The notes below the pieces were generated by a model that searched no databases, was not told the DNA's origin, and worked only from the letters and a program-made list of their open reading frames with translations. The translations under genes were made by a program, and so were the position numbers. Of a stretch of 64,000 nucleotides of DNA, positions 46,304 through 56,637 are shown piece after piece. Source of the DNA: JBJEDU01 sp051872395 (lineage in GTDB: Bacteria; Bacillota_I; Bacilli_A; RFN20; CAG-826). The stretch is taken from contig JBJEDU010000035.1 of the NCBI GenBank assembly GCA_051872395.1, forward strand, positions 61,709-125,708, read 5' to 3'. The stretch's first letter is position 1. Every line of letters begins with the position of its first letter.

Positions 46304-46657
46304 TTAAAGATATTTTTGTTTGATAGATGTATTTAAATTATTGATATATTCATCTTTTAATTCATTTATTTCAGTCAATAAATCGTTGATGAGTTTAATT
46401 GCGCTATCAATATCATTTTGTTTGATATCATTAATATCTTTATTAAGAATATTAATTATATTTGTATAATCAAATATAAATGATTCATGTAAATAATCAT
46501 CATCTTTTAAAAGATTAATAATATTAATTATATTATCATCAAAGAAACACTCTTCTTGATTATTAATCAAATTATAATAATCAATAATTGATTTATTTAA
46601 AGTATTTAACTTTTCTTGACATAACAATAGGTAATTAGTATCGATTTTTAAGTTCAT
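46304..46657 (-). CDS. Small Asn/Ile-rich protein of unknown function
   Basis: The product has 117 residues, all-helical in pattern, with no signal or membrane segment and four Cys or fewer. It overlaps the 3' end of the Na/Pi transporter gene by 23 bases, so it is translated from the same transcript. The family is not recognised. It could be a small regulator of the PhoU-like transporter, but only position suggests this. Confidence 0.6.
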   Translation of the reverse strand: MNLKIDTNYLLLCQEKLNTLNKSIIDYYNLINNQEECFFDDNIINIINLLKDDDYLHESFIFDYTNIINILNKDINDIKQNDIDSAIKLINDLLTEINELKDEYINNLNTSIKQKYL

Positions 46658-48368
46658 AAAACCTCATCTCTTCCTCTTCCGAATAAGTATATTTTTTATC
46701 TGTACCAAATATTTTTGCAATGTTCGCGCAGTGGGATAACACTCTTTGGTATGAATTGACAATATCAACGAACACTAATTCAATATATTTTCTTTTATTT
46801 TCACTTTTACTATCGAATTCGTGTTGATAATGAGAATTGATAATATCATCATATGAAGCGATCAAATCTCTTCTTTCCTTAATGATTGATAAACCAAGAT
46901 TTTTATCTTCTTTTTCAAACACTGTTTTTGTTCGTTTGATAAAATCAAACGCTGCATCGTTCATCTTCATAAAAACGGATAAATCTTCATCGCTAATCTT
47001 TTCTTTTCTTTCTTTGCTTTCGCTATAAAAATTGATGAGATTTTCCCCATAGTCACCAATTCTTTCAATATCTTTACAAGCTTTTAATATTGTTAGAAAT
47101 AAAGAGACATTTTCACTCGTTAAATTCAACTTATCACACTTTGATAAATATTCATTTAATTGTCTATCGATATGATCAATTGAAGATTCAATATTAAGCA
47201 CAAAATCTTTATCTTCATTTTTCTTTGTTTTTAAATATGAAGAAATTGTTTCATACATCGTAATAGAAAAATCAAACATCGTAAGTACTTGCTTTTTCGC
47301 TAAAAGAAGACCTTCAAGAGGAAAATCTTTCATGATTGAATAATCTAATGGTTCAATCTTAATAACTTGATTTTTATTATCTTTATCTATGATAAGAAGA
47401 TTGATTAATTTCGTTAAAGGTTTGAGTAAAAGTAAAAAGATTAACGCTGTAAAACAGTTAAAGATGAGATGAGAAACCGCTAATTGGAGTTTGGGAGAAA
47501 GATAAAATACAAAAGTGCCATCAACATCATGACCGAACAAATATGGATTTTCTAAATATGGACGGAATATATAAATAACTCCCATAAAAAGAAGCGCGCC
47601 AAAAACATTGTATAAAACATGGAACAACGCAACTTTTTTACTTTCTTTAGAACCACCTATACAAGAAAATACTGCCGTGACAGTCGTACCAATATTCGCT
47701 CCAAAAACAATTGGTAAAATACCAAAAAGAGTAACCATAGGCGCACTGACAGAATATATACCTTGAATGACACCTATGACCGCACTCGATGATTGCAAAC
47801 ACATTGTTGCAACTGTTCCAATTAATAAACCTAACCAAGGCGAATTATCTAAAGAAGAAAATAAAGAAATAAACCATGCTTGTTCCGCTAAAGTTTTAAG
47901 ATTGATTTCCATCAACCATAAACCAAAAAATATGGAACCAAAAGCAAAACATAATTCCCCAATATTTTTCCATTTTCGATTAGTGACAAATAATAATATT
48001 AATGAACCTAAAAATAACACTAATGGAAAATATTCCATAAATGGAATCGAAACGATAAACGATGTAATAGTAGTGCCAACATTCGCACCAATAATAATCG
48101 CTGCCGCTTGAACGAAAGTCATAACTCCTGCTCTTACTAAGCCAATAGATAACGCCGAAGTTCCACTACTCGATTGAATTATTGCAGTAAATATCGTTCC
48201 AACAAAAAAACCTTTAAAAGGTTTATCAGATAACTTATTAATGACCTGAGATAATTTTTTGCTAGCGAGGCGTTTAAGAATAGAAGAGATAGATAATATC
48301 CCAAAAAGGAATAAACCCAGTCCTCCCAAAACCATTGACCAAAACGCAAATTCATCAGGTGAAAACAT
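46635..48368 (-). CDS. Na+/phosphate cotransporter family protein with PhoU-like domain
   Basis: The product has 577 residues. The membrane half (~1-330) has the two inverted QSSS repeats of the NptA/PNaS family (IIQSSSGTSAL and CLQSSSAVIG), each followed by GANxGTT sequences. The C-terminal ~230 residues are helical and PhoU-like, with ERIGDYGENL as in PhoU metal-binding helices. It should import phosphate with sodium. It is transcribed alone with the 117-residue gene. Confidence 0.92.
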   Translation of the reverse strand: MFSPDEFAFWSMVLGGLGLFLFGILSISSILKRLASKKLSQVINKLSDKPFKGFFVGTIFTAIIQSSSGTSALSIGLVRAGVMTFVQAAAIIIGANVGTTITSFIVSIPFMEYFPLVLFLGSLILLFVTNRKWKNIGELCFAFGSIFFGLWLMEINLKTLAEQAWFISLFSSLDNSPWLGLLIGTVATMCLQSSSAVIGVIQGIYSVSAPMVTLFGILPIVFGANIGTTVTAVFSCIGGSKESKKVALFHVLYNVFGALLFMGVIYIFRPYLENPYLFGHDVDGTFVFYLSPKLQLAVSHLIFNCFTALIFLLLLKPLTKLINLLIIDKDNKNQVIKIEPLDYSIMKDFPLEGLLLAKKQVLTMFDFSITMYETISSYLKTKKNEDKDFVLNIESSIDHIDRQLNEYLSKCDKLNLTSENVSLFLTILKACKDIERIGDYGENLINFYSESKERKEKISDEDLSVFMKMNDAAFDFIKRTKTVFEKEDKNLGLSIIKERRDLIASYDDIINSHYQHEFDSKSENKRKYIELVFVDIVNSYQRVLSHCANIAKIFGTDKKYTYSEEEEMRFYELKNRY

Positions 48369-48432
48369 AATAAAAATATAACTTATTAATTAGTAAAAAT
48401 AAAGATTTATATAATTTGATAAATCAAATATA

Positions 48433-49338
48433 TTAAATTGTTGTCGTCTTATTAATTTTGACATTTCCAGAGACGGAAGAAACACCAATATAAGTCATGA
48501 TTTCTCCAAGATATGAATAAACATTACCATCTCTTGAATAATTAACATTTGAAGAAAATGAACCACTTGTCGAATCAAATGCAACATTAAATCCTTCATT
48601 TTCTTTTAAACTATAATTTAAATTTCCAGAAGTCGTAATAAATGAAACATTACGAGTATCATTTTCTTTCACTAATAAATTTCCGGAAACACTTTGAACA
48701 TTAATTTCATTGGCCTCAACTTGTTTTAAATCAATGTTTCCACTGACAGTGTCTACTAATAATTCATCATTAATAGTGACATCGCTAAGAGTAATTGAAC
48801 CAGAAACCGATGTAATAGACAATTCATTCGTTTCTAAAGAGTTCATGTATATTTCTCCACTCGTAGAATATAAGTCATAAGAATCACAATTTAAGGAAGA
48901 AAAATAATCTTTACTACTAATAGAATGACAATTAATACTCCTTAAAGAAGTTGACTCAGGCAGACTGATTGTCAATTCTTTATAAAAATTGACCGGAAAA
49001 TATATTTCTCCAGGCGCGCAGTAATAAACTTTAAGTTCGTTGTTGGTAAAGGAAGACCTTAAATATTGATAATCACGGAGGTCATCAACGCTCTTAATAC
49101 CTTTAATTTCTTCTTTGATTTCTATGAGTTCATTATCATTTGCATGATATTCAACTTTTATAGCGCCATTAATCCAATTGATATCAATTTTTTCAATTGG
49201 ACCTTCGTAGGTTACTTCTCCAACAGTGAATGTCCCATCGTCATAAACTAAATCGACAATATATTGACCGATTTTTTGACATGAAGAAAACATCAATAAA
49301 CCTAACAAAGACAATAATAAATATTTAACTTTATTCAT
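48433..49338 (-). CDS. DUF4097-like beta-helix lipoprotein
   Basis: The product has 301 residues. A lipoprotein signal ends at Cys20 (FSSC). The rest is a regular beta-helix in which each turn carries a T/S-x-SG motif (STSGEIYM, SVSGSITL, TVSGNIDL, SVSGNLLV, TTSGNLNY, STSGSFSS, SVSGNVKI). This is the pattern of the adhesin-like DUF4097 family. The function is unknown; the family is often near envelope-stress genes. Its ATG overlaps the YolD-like gene by 8 bases, so it is in the translesion-polymerase operon. Confidence 0.82.
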   Translation of the reverse strand: MNKVKYLLLSLLGLLMFSSCQKIGQYIVDLVYDDGTFTVGEVTYEGPIEKIDINWINGAIKVEYHANDNELIEIKEEIKGIKSVDDLRDYQYLRSSFTNNELKVYYCAPGEIYFPVNFYKELTISLPESTSLRSINCHSISSKDYFSSLNCDSYDLYSTSGEIYMNSLETNELSITSVSGSITLSDVTINDELLVDTVSGNIDLKQVEANEINVQSVSGNLLVKENDTRNVSFITTSGNLNYSLKENEGFNVAFDSTSGSFSSNVNYSRDGNVYSYLGEIMTYIGVSSVSGNVKINKTTTI

Positions 49339-49762
49339 CTGAATCTACTTCCTTGAAAACATCATCAATAATAATATCATAAATGTCTTTTATATTTATT
49401 TTAGTTTTATTTAAATAAATCGATTTTTTATCGCTACTAAATGAAGAAATATATCCAGTTTTTGTCACATAATCAAATTTTTTGCTTTCAATATTTTGAT
49501 AATAATACACAATTTTAACTTTGATATGTTCATCTTTAGAATGATATAAAAATTGCAATTTTCTTTCTAACTCAACATTTTTGTCTTCTAGTGTAATAAT
49601 CTTTTCTTTAGATGATATTTCTTCTTCGCTAATTAAATCTTTATAACCTGTTAAAGCATCAAAGGGCATGAACTGTGCTGCGCGATCTTTATTAAGCATC
49701 GCTTTTCTATTTTTAGATTTAAAAGGAGGTAAGGTTAAATATTTTATATATTTTTCATTCAT
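49331..49762 (-). CDS. YolD-like protein, partner of the Y-family polymerase
   Basis: The product has 143 residues. The N-terminal signature KDRAAQFMPFDALTGYKD is the hallmark of YolD-like proteins, which are usually encoded beside UvrX/UmuC-type polymerases in Bacillota and are thought to replace UmuD. The remainder is a small beta domain with a Glu-rich linker. It starts 4 bases after the polymerase stop and is clearly co-transcribed with it. Confidence 0.88.
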   Translation of the reverse strand: MNEKYIKYLTLPPFKSKNRKAMLNKDRAAQFMPFDALTGYKDLISEEEISSKEKIITLEDKNVELERKLQFLYHSKDEHIKVKIVYYYQNIESKKFDYVTKTGYISSFSSDKKSIYLNKTKINIKDIYDIIIDDVFKEVDSDE

Positions 49763-49766
49763 AATA

Positions 49767-51209
49767 TTATCCTTTATGACCTCCTACTTGTTCATTTCTT
49801 TCTATCGTTGTTGCATCTTCTTCTAAATCGATACCTTTGATAATCGAATTCGCTCCATATTTATTTTTGATTTTAAGCAAGGTTTCCATTAAATCTTTTT
49901 CTTTTTTGGTGTCCTCTTTTTTATCAACTTTTTCAGTAGTGACTTGTTCAAATAAAGATAATTGCTCATAATTTAATTTATTAGAAACTTGTTCTTCACT
50001 TAATACACTAGAAGCGGAAACATTGATTCTTCTAATCAATTTATGTTCATCGCAAATTGAATGATAAATAGCCACTAAAGCATTTTTAAAATCACTAATA
50101 GTGTTCGTATATTGTTTAAAATTATATAAACCATGGGTAAAGAAATCATCTTTGTCGTCTTTAATAGAAGATACATCATATCCAATAGCTAACATCAATT
50201 GTTTGGTTAATATTTTTTTAGAAAATAATTGAAGGGCAAGCGCTTCGCTCATTTCCTTAACAATAATTAGACCCTTATCATAACTATATGGTTTATGTAA
50301 AACTTGACCTATAGAAGTTGAATTTGAAATAGGAACATAATTTTTAATATCTTTCATCTCTACCGGTTCCACTCCAAAAGCGTGGTCAATTAAAAGTTCA
50401 GCGTTTATCCCAAATTCTTTATATAAAACATCTTCATCTAAATAGGCTTGAATCGCTAAATCACCTTGGTTATAAATGTGAAGTTTATTTAATCTTTTTT
50501 CAATGCCTTTTCCAATTCGCCAAAAGTCAGTCAAAGGAGTGTGTTCCCATAATTGTTCTTTATATAATTGTTCATCTAAATAAGCGATACGAACACCATT
50601 TTCATTAGGGGCTACGTGTTTAGCTAATATATCCATCGCAACTTTCGCTAAATACATATTCGTGCCTACTCCACAAGTCGCGGTAATTTTTGTTTTTTTA
50701 AAAACCTCATTAACGATTTTTTCTCCAAGTTCTTTCGCATTACAATGATATGTTTTTAAATATGAGGTAACATCGATAAAAACTTCGTCGATGGAATAGA
50801 CATGAATATCATCTTTGGAAACGTATTTTAAATAGATGTTATATATTTTACTACTCATCTCCATGTACTTTTTCATTCTTGGAGGAGCGATAATAAAATC
50901 AATTTCTAAATCTTTACATATATCGAGTTCATATTGAAAAGAAGACTTTCCAATAAATTTATCAATATGATTATTTTTCTTTCTTTCGTTATTTAACTTT
51001 TTAACAAATTGTTTAACTTTAAATAATCTTTCTCTTCCTGGTAAACCATACTTTTTTAAAGAAGGAGAAATAGCTAAACAAATCGTTTTATCAGTTCGCG
51101 ATTCATCCGCGACAACCAAATTCGTAGTTAATGGATCTAATCCACGAGAAACACATTCATACGAAGCATAAAAACTTTTTAAATCAATCGCTAAATAATA
51201 TTTATCCAT
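49767..51209 (-). CDS. Y-family translesion DNA polymerase (UvrX/UmuC type)
   Basis: The product has 480 residues. The catalytic acidic residues are Asp9 in AIDLKSFYAS and Asp141-Glu142 in YSIDEVFID. The helix-hairpin-helix region with TPLTDFWRIGKG follows, then the little-finger domain. A clamp-binding motif QLSLF lies near residue 430. It copies past damaged bases. The 'DLKSFYAS' form and the YolD partner mark the UvrX/UmuC branch rather than DinB. No LexA-type box is evident in the ~100-base AT-rich space upstream. Confidence 0.93.
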   Translation of the reverse strand: MDKYYLAIDLKSFYASYECVSRGLDPLTTNLVVADESRTDKTICLAISPSLKKYGLPGRERLFKVKQFVKKLNNERKKNNHIDKFIGKSSFQYELDICKDLEIDFIIAPPRMKKYMEMSSKIYNIYLKYVSKDDIHVYSIDEVFIDVTSYLKTYHCNAKELGEKIVNEVFKKTKITATCGVGTNMYLAKVAMDILAKHVAPNENGVRIAYLDEQLYKEQLWEHTPLTDFWRIGKGIEKRLNKLHIYNQGDLAIQAYLDEDVLYKEFGINAELLIDHAFGVEPVEMKDIKNYVPISNSTSIGQVLHKPYSYDKGLIIVKEMSEALALQLFSKKILTKQLMLAIGYDVSSIKDDKDDFFTHGLYNFKQYTNTISDFKNALVAIYHSICDEHKLIRRINVSASSVLSEEQVSNKLNYEQLSLFEQVTTEKVDKKEDTKKEKDLMETLLKIKNKYGANSIIKGIDLEEDATTIERNEQVGGHKG

Positions 51210-51317
51210 AACTATTAATATTGTATATTAATTGAAATAAAATAAACATTTATTATTATTTTTATTTTCTAAATTAAAATAATAAATATAAATAATGTAA
51301 CGATAAAATCAAATAAA

Positions 51318-53240
51318 TTAAGCGATTAAAGTATCTCTTATTTCAATATTATCTTTCGCGTAATTCAAACATTCTTTATTGGATAAAATATAAGTGTTAC
51401 CTTTCGTTCGAGTAATCGCTGTATAAACGATTTGTCGATTTAATAAGGGGTGACCAATCTTATTAGGTAATATAACTAAAATTTGATTATAATCAGAGCC
51501 TTGTGATTTATGAATAGTAATCGCGAAAGCGTTATCTATTTCATCTTTTGCAATCATTCTTATTGGATAGAAAATGAAATCTTTAATTTTAAATATTTCA
51601 TCTTTTCTTTTCCCTTCTTGATTTATTATTTCGCTCGATTTATTAACCATAAAATATAAAGTATTATCATCTTTAAAAGTTACTAATAATCCAGAGTCAC
51701 CATTATATAAATCTAAACCTTTATTGTTTTTATTAATCATCATAACTTGACCAGGATAATATAAAGAACCATCACTACCTAAAGAAGTATCAATAACACA
51801 ATTTTTAATTATTTTATTAATCTTTTTAACACCCTTTTTTCCTTCATTTTCAGCGCATAAAATCTTCGCTTGTTCGCTAAAAGAAAATAATGATTTTAAC
51901 TTTTGATAATCTAATGGGTCTAAATTCATCGACATCGTTTGTAAAGATGAATAAAAATGCATCCCCCATGTTTTGATAGTAGAGACAAATTGTTGGTATG
52001 AATTAAAGTTAATATCATAAAAATATATTGGTTTTTCTTTTTTGACTTCTTCGATTTTAAAGGAGTCTAAATTTAAGAAATTAGAATCAGTTAAAGATAA
52101 ATCTAAACCACGATTAATTTTATCCGCGAAAGCGTATATTTCTGTATCGATAGAAAATCTTTTCGATTCATCTAAATAAACAATATTATTTTCTAATTCT
52201 TTCATTTTTAATAGTTCAAAAAATACCGCACCTACTTCAACGCTTGGAAGTTGATTTTTATCCCCCATAATATAAATTTTTGAACCAGTTTCTATTGAAG
52301 AAAGAAGCGATGAGAACAAACAAATATCAATCATTGAACTCTCATCGATAATAAATATTGACTTACTATTAAATCGATTAAAAGAGTTATGTAAAAAACC
52401 AGTTTGACTGACACCGAGAAGACGATGAATGGTCGATTCTTCTAAAGATAAAATAATATCAAAGATTTCTTTATGGTCATTTTTAAAACCTTCATCAATT
52501 AATGATAATCCTTTGATGATGCTTTCTTTCATTCGGCTGCTCGCTTTCCCACTTGGCGCGCATAAATAAATATCGTAATTAATATCTTCTAGTAGTAAAT
52601 TAATTAATAAAAATAATATCGAAGTAGTTTTTCCTGTTCCTGGTCCACCAGTAATAATTAAATTATTATTGACACCTTTATTAACCGCGGACTCTTGACC
52701 AATAGATAAAGAAAAGGAAATTTCTTTTTTGATGTAAGTTTTATAATCAATTATTGAAGTATTATTATTTTTATTATTAATAAATAATCTATTAATTGAA
52801 CTTTGAATTTCTTTTCTTGCTTTGTTGTAACGGTAAATAAATAAATAATCATCATCGATAACAAATAATTTATCTTCTCCAATTAATTTAGGTAAATTAT
52901 TTTCATTTATTAAATGAAGTGAATGAGAAATTACTTCATTCGTGATATTTTTAATATTCAAAAATTCTTCTTTATTAAATTCAGGATCCTCAGTTAATAA
53001 AATTAACGAAGAATCAATAAAATTATTCCATTTATTTTTTAATATATTTTCATTTAAACTCATACAAATATTTCCTTTTGAAATCAAAACGAAATATATT
53101 AAAAATAAAATCAAGATATCATCTTTATTATCTTCATCATCAATAAAAGAAGAAATGAAAGAAAGTAAATGAAAATAAACAGGGTCAATAAGTTTATTTT
53201 CATTTAGAAATAAAAACATGTTTTTATAATTCATATCCAT
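51318..53240 (-). CDS. recD: RecD-like exonuclease V alpha subunit (5'-3' helicase)
   Basis: The product has 640 residues. After an N-terminal helical domain with the RecD-type YRYNKARKEI stretch come Walker A GGPGTGKTT (198-206), Walker B IIDESSMID, motif III GDKNQLPSVE, and motifs V/VI (TIHKSQGSDY and AITRTKGNTY). It is the fast 5'-3' motor of a RecBCD-type complex. It begins 4 bases after the recB stop and ends the recC-recB-recD operon. The length and adjacency to recB favour RecD over the stand-alone RecD2 type. Confidence 0.9.
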   Translation of the reverse strand: MDMNYKNMFLFLNENKLIDPVYFHLLSFISSFIDDEDNKDDILILFLIYFVLISKGNICMSLNENILKNKWNNFIDSSLILLTEDPEFNKEEFLNIKNITNEVISHSLHLINENNLPKLIGEDKLFVIDDDYLFIYRYNKARKEIQSSINRLFINNKNNNTSIIDYKTYIKKEISFSLSIGQESAVNKGVNNNLIITGGPGTGKTTSILFLLINLLLEDINYDIYLCAPSGKASSRMKESIIKGLSLIDEGFKNDHKEIFDIILSLEESTIHRLLGVSQTGFLHNSFNRFNSKSIFIIDESSMIDICLFSSLLSSIETGSKIYIMGDKNQLPSVEVGAVFFELLKMKELENNIVYLDESKRFSIDTEIYAFADKINRGLDLSLTDSNFLNLDSFKIEEVKKEKPIYFYDINFNSYQQFVSTIKTWGMHFYSSLQTMSMNLDPLDYQKLKSLFSFSEQAKILCAENEGKKGVKKINKIIKNCVIDTSLGSDGSLYYPGQVMMINKNNKGLDLYNGDSGLLVTFKDDNTLYFMVNKSSEIINQEGKRKDEIFKIKDFIFYPIRMIAKDEIDNAFAITIHKSQGSDYNQILVILPNKIGHPLLNRQIVYTAITRTKGNTYILSNKECLNYAKDNIEIRDTLIA

Positions 53241-53244
53241 AACT

Positions 53245-56200
53245 TCACTTCACTTTATCATTAATTATTTCTAAGTACGATTCTTTTAATTTTGCAAAAC
53301 TATCCCACGTAAAAGATATCGCACCATTATATGAATCTTTTAAAGCACCACGAACAAATAAATAGTGAATTCCCCCAAAATATTTATCAAATATTTCTTC
53401 TTCACTTTCACTAGTGTATATTCCTTTAAGCCACATTATCAAAGTATAAGAATAAAGCACTCTTTGGATAGAATACCTTTCATCGACATGCTCTTTTAAA
53501 CTAGATAAAGAGTTATAAGAAGGGAAATCTTCATTTAATGTATCACTCTTATAATCTAAAAGAATAAAACGATTATTATAAACAAATAATAAATCAATAA
53601 AGCCATTACAATATGAAAATAGTTTTGACTTATTGATATTGTAATTAAATTCAATTTCATTTTTTCTATTTTCTAAGGTAATATCTTTCAATTTTAAATA
53701 TTTTGTAGAAGATATTTTATTACCTTCAATTATTGGTAACTTCATTTCATTGACATTATCGACGATTGATTTCATATATTCTTTAGCGGACTCATCAACA
53801 TTTAAATCGATAGTGATTCCTTCACTTCTAAATGACGAAGAAATGACATCGAAAACATATGAATCGTAATTAGTGAAATCGATACATTCAAATATTTTAT
53901 GAATCGCGTTACCAATCTTCGCACCTTTTGGGAATTTTACTGGTATTGGTTTTGAGGGGATATCACTATCATAAGGAAGATTATAAACAATTACTTCTTT
54001 ATCATAATTTCTTAAATCACATTCTTTATTTTCATCATCTTCATAAATATCATCTTCATCATTAACTTCATTTTCGTTATGTGGATGAGATAAAGAAGAG
54101 TAAGAATATTTTTTCATTCCTTTTGAATATTTAATATTAATTAAATTTTTATTGATTTCATCTTGTTTTTCTTTTTCTTTAGTGTCAAAAGAGAAAGAAC
54201 CGCTATTAAATAATAGGATATCTTTAACTTTATTTTTTAAAGTTTGATAATCTTCATCTTTATAGTCAATATATGAATAATAAGAGGTATCTTCTTTAAT
54301 AAAATCATTTATCGCTTGTTTTATAAATTGAATGCCAAAGTTTTTATGATTTGGGATGATTAAAAGATACTGCGCGCGTGTGAAATTAACGTAATACAAT
54401 CTTTCATCTTCGTAAGTAGTCTTTTTAACGAGGTCACCTTTTGAAGAAAAAGAAAGAATTCGTTTATCATCTTGATAATAAATATAAGGTGCGCTTTGAC
54501 TTTTATTACTAACAAATCCGGCGATAGAAATCACTACTGGATATTGAAGACCTTTAGACGCGTGAATAGTTAAAATAGAAACACAGTTAAAATCAGTCGA
54601 TTTAGCGATTATCCCATCATCTGGGTTATTAATTATTTTTTCCGTTAAATCGCTGATAACTTCTTCTGGAGAATGATTGTTTAATAAGTAAGATAAAATA
54701 TATTCCCCAATTTGACGATATTTACTAAATTGAGTTATCGATGATAAAGAAGAAGTTTTTTCATTGAGCTTTGAATTGGAAAAAATATCATCAATCAATA
54801 ATTCATATTGTTTTGAATCTAGTAAATATTTCCATTTACTTAATAGCCGATATTCATCGTTATCATCATGATTATATTTCTCGCTCGCGATATCATTTAA
54901 TTTAATAGAGAAAAACTTCGTATATAAAACACGCTTAAAACTATTTCTACGATTACCAGTAAAATCTTTTTCCACTAAAGCTTCAAATAGAGTTTTCCAA
55001 TCTTGGACTTCTTTATCGACAAATAAAGAATTATCTTTATATCTCACATAAGGAATACCAGCTTTCGTTAAAGCGCTTCGAATAACTTTAATTTCTTTGT
55101 TGCTTCTTGCTAAAATGACGAAGTCTTTAAAATTGACATTTCTAAATTCATTATCTTGTGAGTTTTTAATTCGTAGTTTTGTGTGACCATTTTCATCAAA
55201 AGAACATAAATCAATAATTTGACTGACCGCGAATTTAGCGAATTCAAATTCATCGAGAAGAGTGTCATCACTTTTACGAGGGAAAAATACTCCTTTAAAA
55301 TCTTGACCATTAATAAACGCTTTATGATAAGAATCATCGACACCTTCTTTTAAATATTCAGTATCGACAAATGTTGTCTTTTCAAACTCAAAATGATGGA
55401 AAAGATGATTTAAAGATGAAACAACTTCTCCAGTGGAACGATAGTTTTTCATTAATGAACGATTTAATCCACCTTTATTTTTAATAACTTTTAAAGCATT
55501 AAAATAAGCATCAATATCCGCGCCTTGGAAAGAATATATCGATTGTTTTGGATCACCGACAACAATAATATGGTGCTTTTTATCCTCTAAGAAAATTTTC
55601 TTAAAGATATCGAATTGTTTTTGATTAGTGTCTTGAAATTCATCGATAATCGCATAATGATATTTGTTTTTTAACTTTTTTAATAAAGGAGAATTATTTT
55701 CATATAATTTTTCTCTGACACGGAAAATTAAATCATCATAAGTTTGAAGTTTGTTTTTTATTTTATAGTTTTTATATTGAATAAAAATATCTTTTAGATA
55801 TTTATAAACAATGTAATTAGCGAAATGTGGTGATTTAATGTGATTTTTTAAATTAGAAAAGAAATTATATGCTTCTTCTTCCTCTTTATTAAATTTTTTA
55901 CTCTTTCGTAATTTATTACCATCAAACATGAAGTTATTATTAATTAGTTCATCATAAAGTAAGTTCAAAGTAGTAAGTGAAGATTCTTTGAGTGTTTTTA
56001 AATATTTGTTAATAGGAGGAACGCTATAAAATTTCGATAACGATTCTCTTTTATAATACGCTAAAGCGATATCATTAAATAAAACAAAATTATCATCTTT
56101 AGCGAAAGTAATAATCGACTCATCTTCTTCATTATTGATATTTAAATAATAATTATCAATAGCCCTAACAAATGTATCAATAAGCGTATCGACATTAAAT

Positions 56201-56637
56201 AAAGATGAACTAGTTTCATCGTTAAGTTTATTTAATAAAATCAAACTAGTGATATCTTTTTGAATATCACCTTTACGAATATATTCATTAATAAATTCTC
56301 TTGTTGACACACTACTAGTGGACAAGGTCAAAGAAAGAGGGGAATTCGCACTGATAGGAAACTCTTTAATGACATTCATACAAAATGAATGGAAAGTGCT
56401 GATGGACGCTTTTAGTATATCGACTTTTCCTTTTAATTCATCGCGAATTCTTTCTTTTAGTTCTCCTGCTGCTTTATCGGTATAAGTGACAATTAAAATA
56501 TCTTCAATTGGGATATTGAATTCACTGACCATCTTTCCAACGATTTTTTTAATAGAAAAAGTTTTTCCCGTCCCTGCATCCGCGGAAATGATGTAATTAT
56601 TGTTTGGTGAAAAAGAGTTAATATCAAACTTGTCCAT
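53245..56637 (-). CDS. recB: RecB-like exonuclease V beta subunit (UvrD helicase plus nuclease)
   Basis: The product has 1130 residues. Walker A is ADAGTGKT (Lys25), and superfamily 1 motifs follow (IIDEFQDTN, GDPKQSIYSFQGAD, LTIHASKGLQYPVV). The C-terminal nuclease has GNAIHKIFE at ~910 and GFIDLLF plus LLDYKSD at ~1029, the PD-(D/E)xK set in its RecB form. The ATG at 56637 is chosen because GGAG precedes it by 10 bases; an earlier in-frame ATG lacks this. It overlaps recC by 14 bases. AddA was considered, but the RecD neighbour and the LLDYKS context fit RecB better. Confidence 0.88.
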   Translation of the reverse strand: MDKFDINSFSPNNNYIISADAGTGKTFSIKKIVGKMVSEFNIPIEDILIVTYTDKAAGELKERIRDELKGKVDILKASISTFHSFCMNVIKEFPISANSPLSLTLSTSSVSTREFINEYIRKGDIQKDITSLILLNKLNDETSSSLFNVDTLIDTFVRAIDNYYLNINNEEDESIITFAKDDNFVLFNDIALAYYKRESLSKFYSVPPINKYLKTLKESSLTTLNLLYDELINNNFMFDGNKLRKSKKFNKEEEEAYNFFSNLKNHIKSPHFANYIVYKYLKDIFIQYKNYKIKNKLQTYDDLIFRVREKLYENNSPLLKKLKNKYHYAIIDEFQDTNQKQFDIFKKIFLEDKKHHIIVVGDPKQSIYSFQGADIDAYFNALKVIKNKGGLNRSLMKNYRSTGEVVSSLNHLFHHFEFEKTTFVDTEYLKEGVDDSYHKAFINGQDFKGVFFPRKSDDTLLDEFEFAKFAVSQIIDLCSFDENGHTKLRIKNSQDNEFRNVNFKDFVILARSNKEIKVIRSALTKAGIPYVRYKDNSLFVDKEVQDWKTLFEALVEKDFTGNRRNSFKRVLYTKFFSIKLNDIASEKYNHDDNDEYRLLSKWKYLLDSKQYELLIDDIFSNSKLNEKTSSLSSITQFSKYRQIGEYILSYLLNNHSPEEVISDLTEKIINNPDDGIIAKSTDFNCVSILTIHASKGLQYPVVISIAGFVSNKSQSAPYIYYQDDKRILSFSSKGDLVKKTTYEDERLYYVNFTRAQYLLIIPNHKNFGIQFIKQAINDFIKEDTSYYSYIDYKDEDYQTLKNKVKDILLFNSGSFSFDTKEKEKQDEINKNLINIKYSKGMKKYSYSSLSHPHNENEVNDEDDIYEDDENKECDLRNYDKEVIVYNLPYDSDIPSKPIPVKFPKGAKIGNAIHKIFECIDFTNYDSYVFDVISSSFRSEGITIDLNVDESAKEYMKSIVDNVNEMKLPIIEGNKISSTKYLKLKDITLENRKNEIEFNYNINKSKLFSYCNGFIDLLFVYNNRFILLDYKSDTLNEDFPSYNSLSSLKEHVDERYSIQRVLYSYTLIMWLKGIYTSESEEEIFDKYFGGIHYLFVRGALKDSYNGAISFTWDSFAKLKESYLEIINDKVK

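Noticed and set aside
47767..48111. 114-codon plus-strand frame
   Set aside because: Antisense to the Na/Pi transporter gene, whose QSSS motifs confirm the other strand; no start signals.
48395..48430. TTTGAT/ATCAAA palindrome after the DUF4097-like gene as a terminator
   Set aside because: Only 6-7 A/T-rich pairs and no T-run behind it on the relevant strand.
53245..56637. Reading this gene as addA
   Set aside because: Adjacent RecD and RecC-like genes in recCBD order and the LLDYKSD form favour RecB, although a profile search would settle it.
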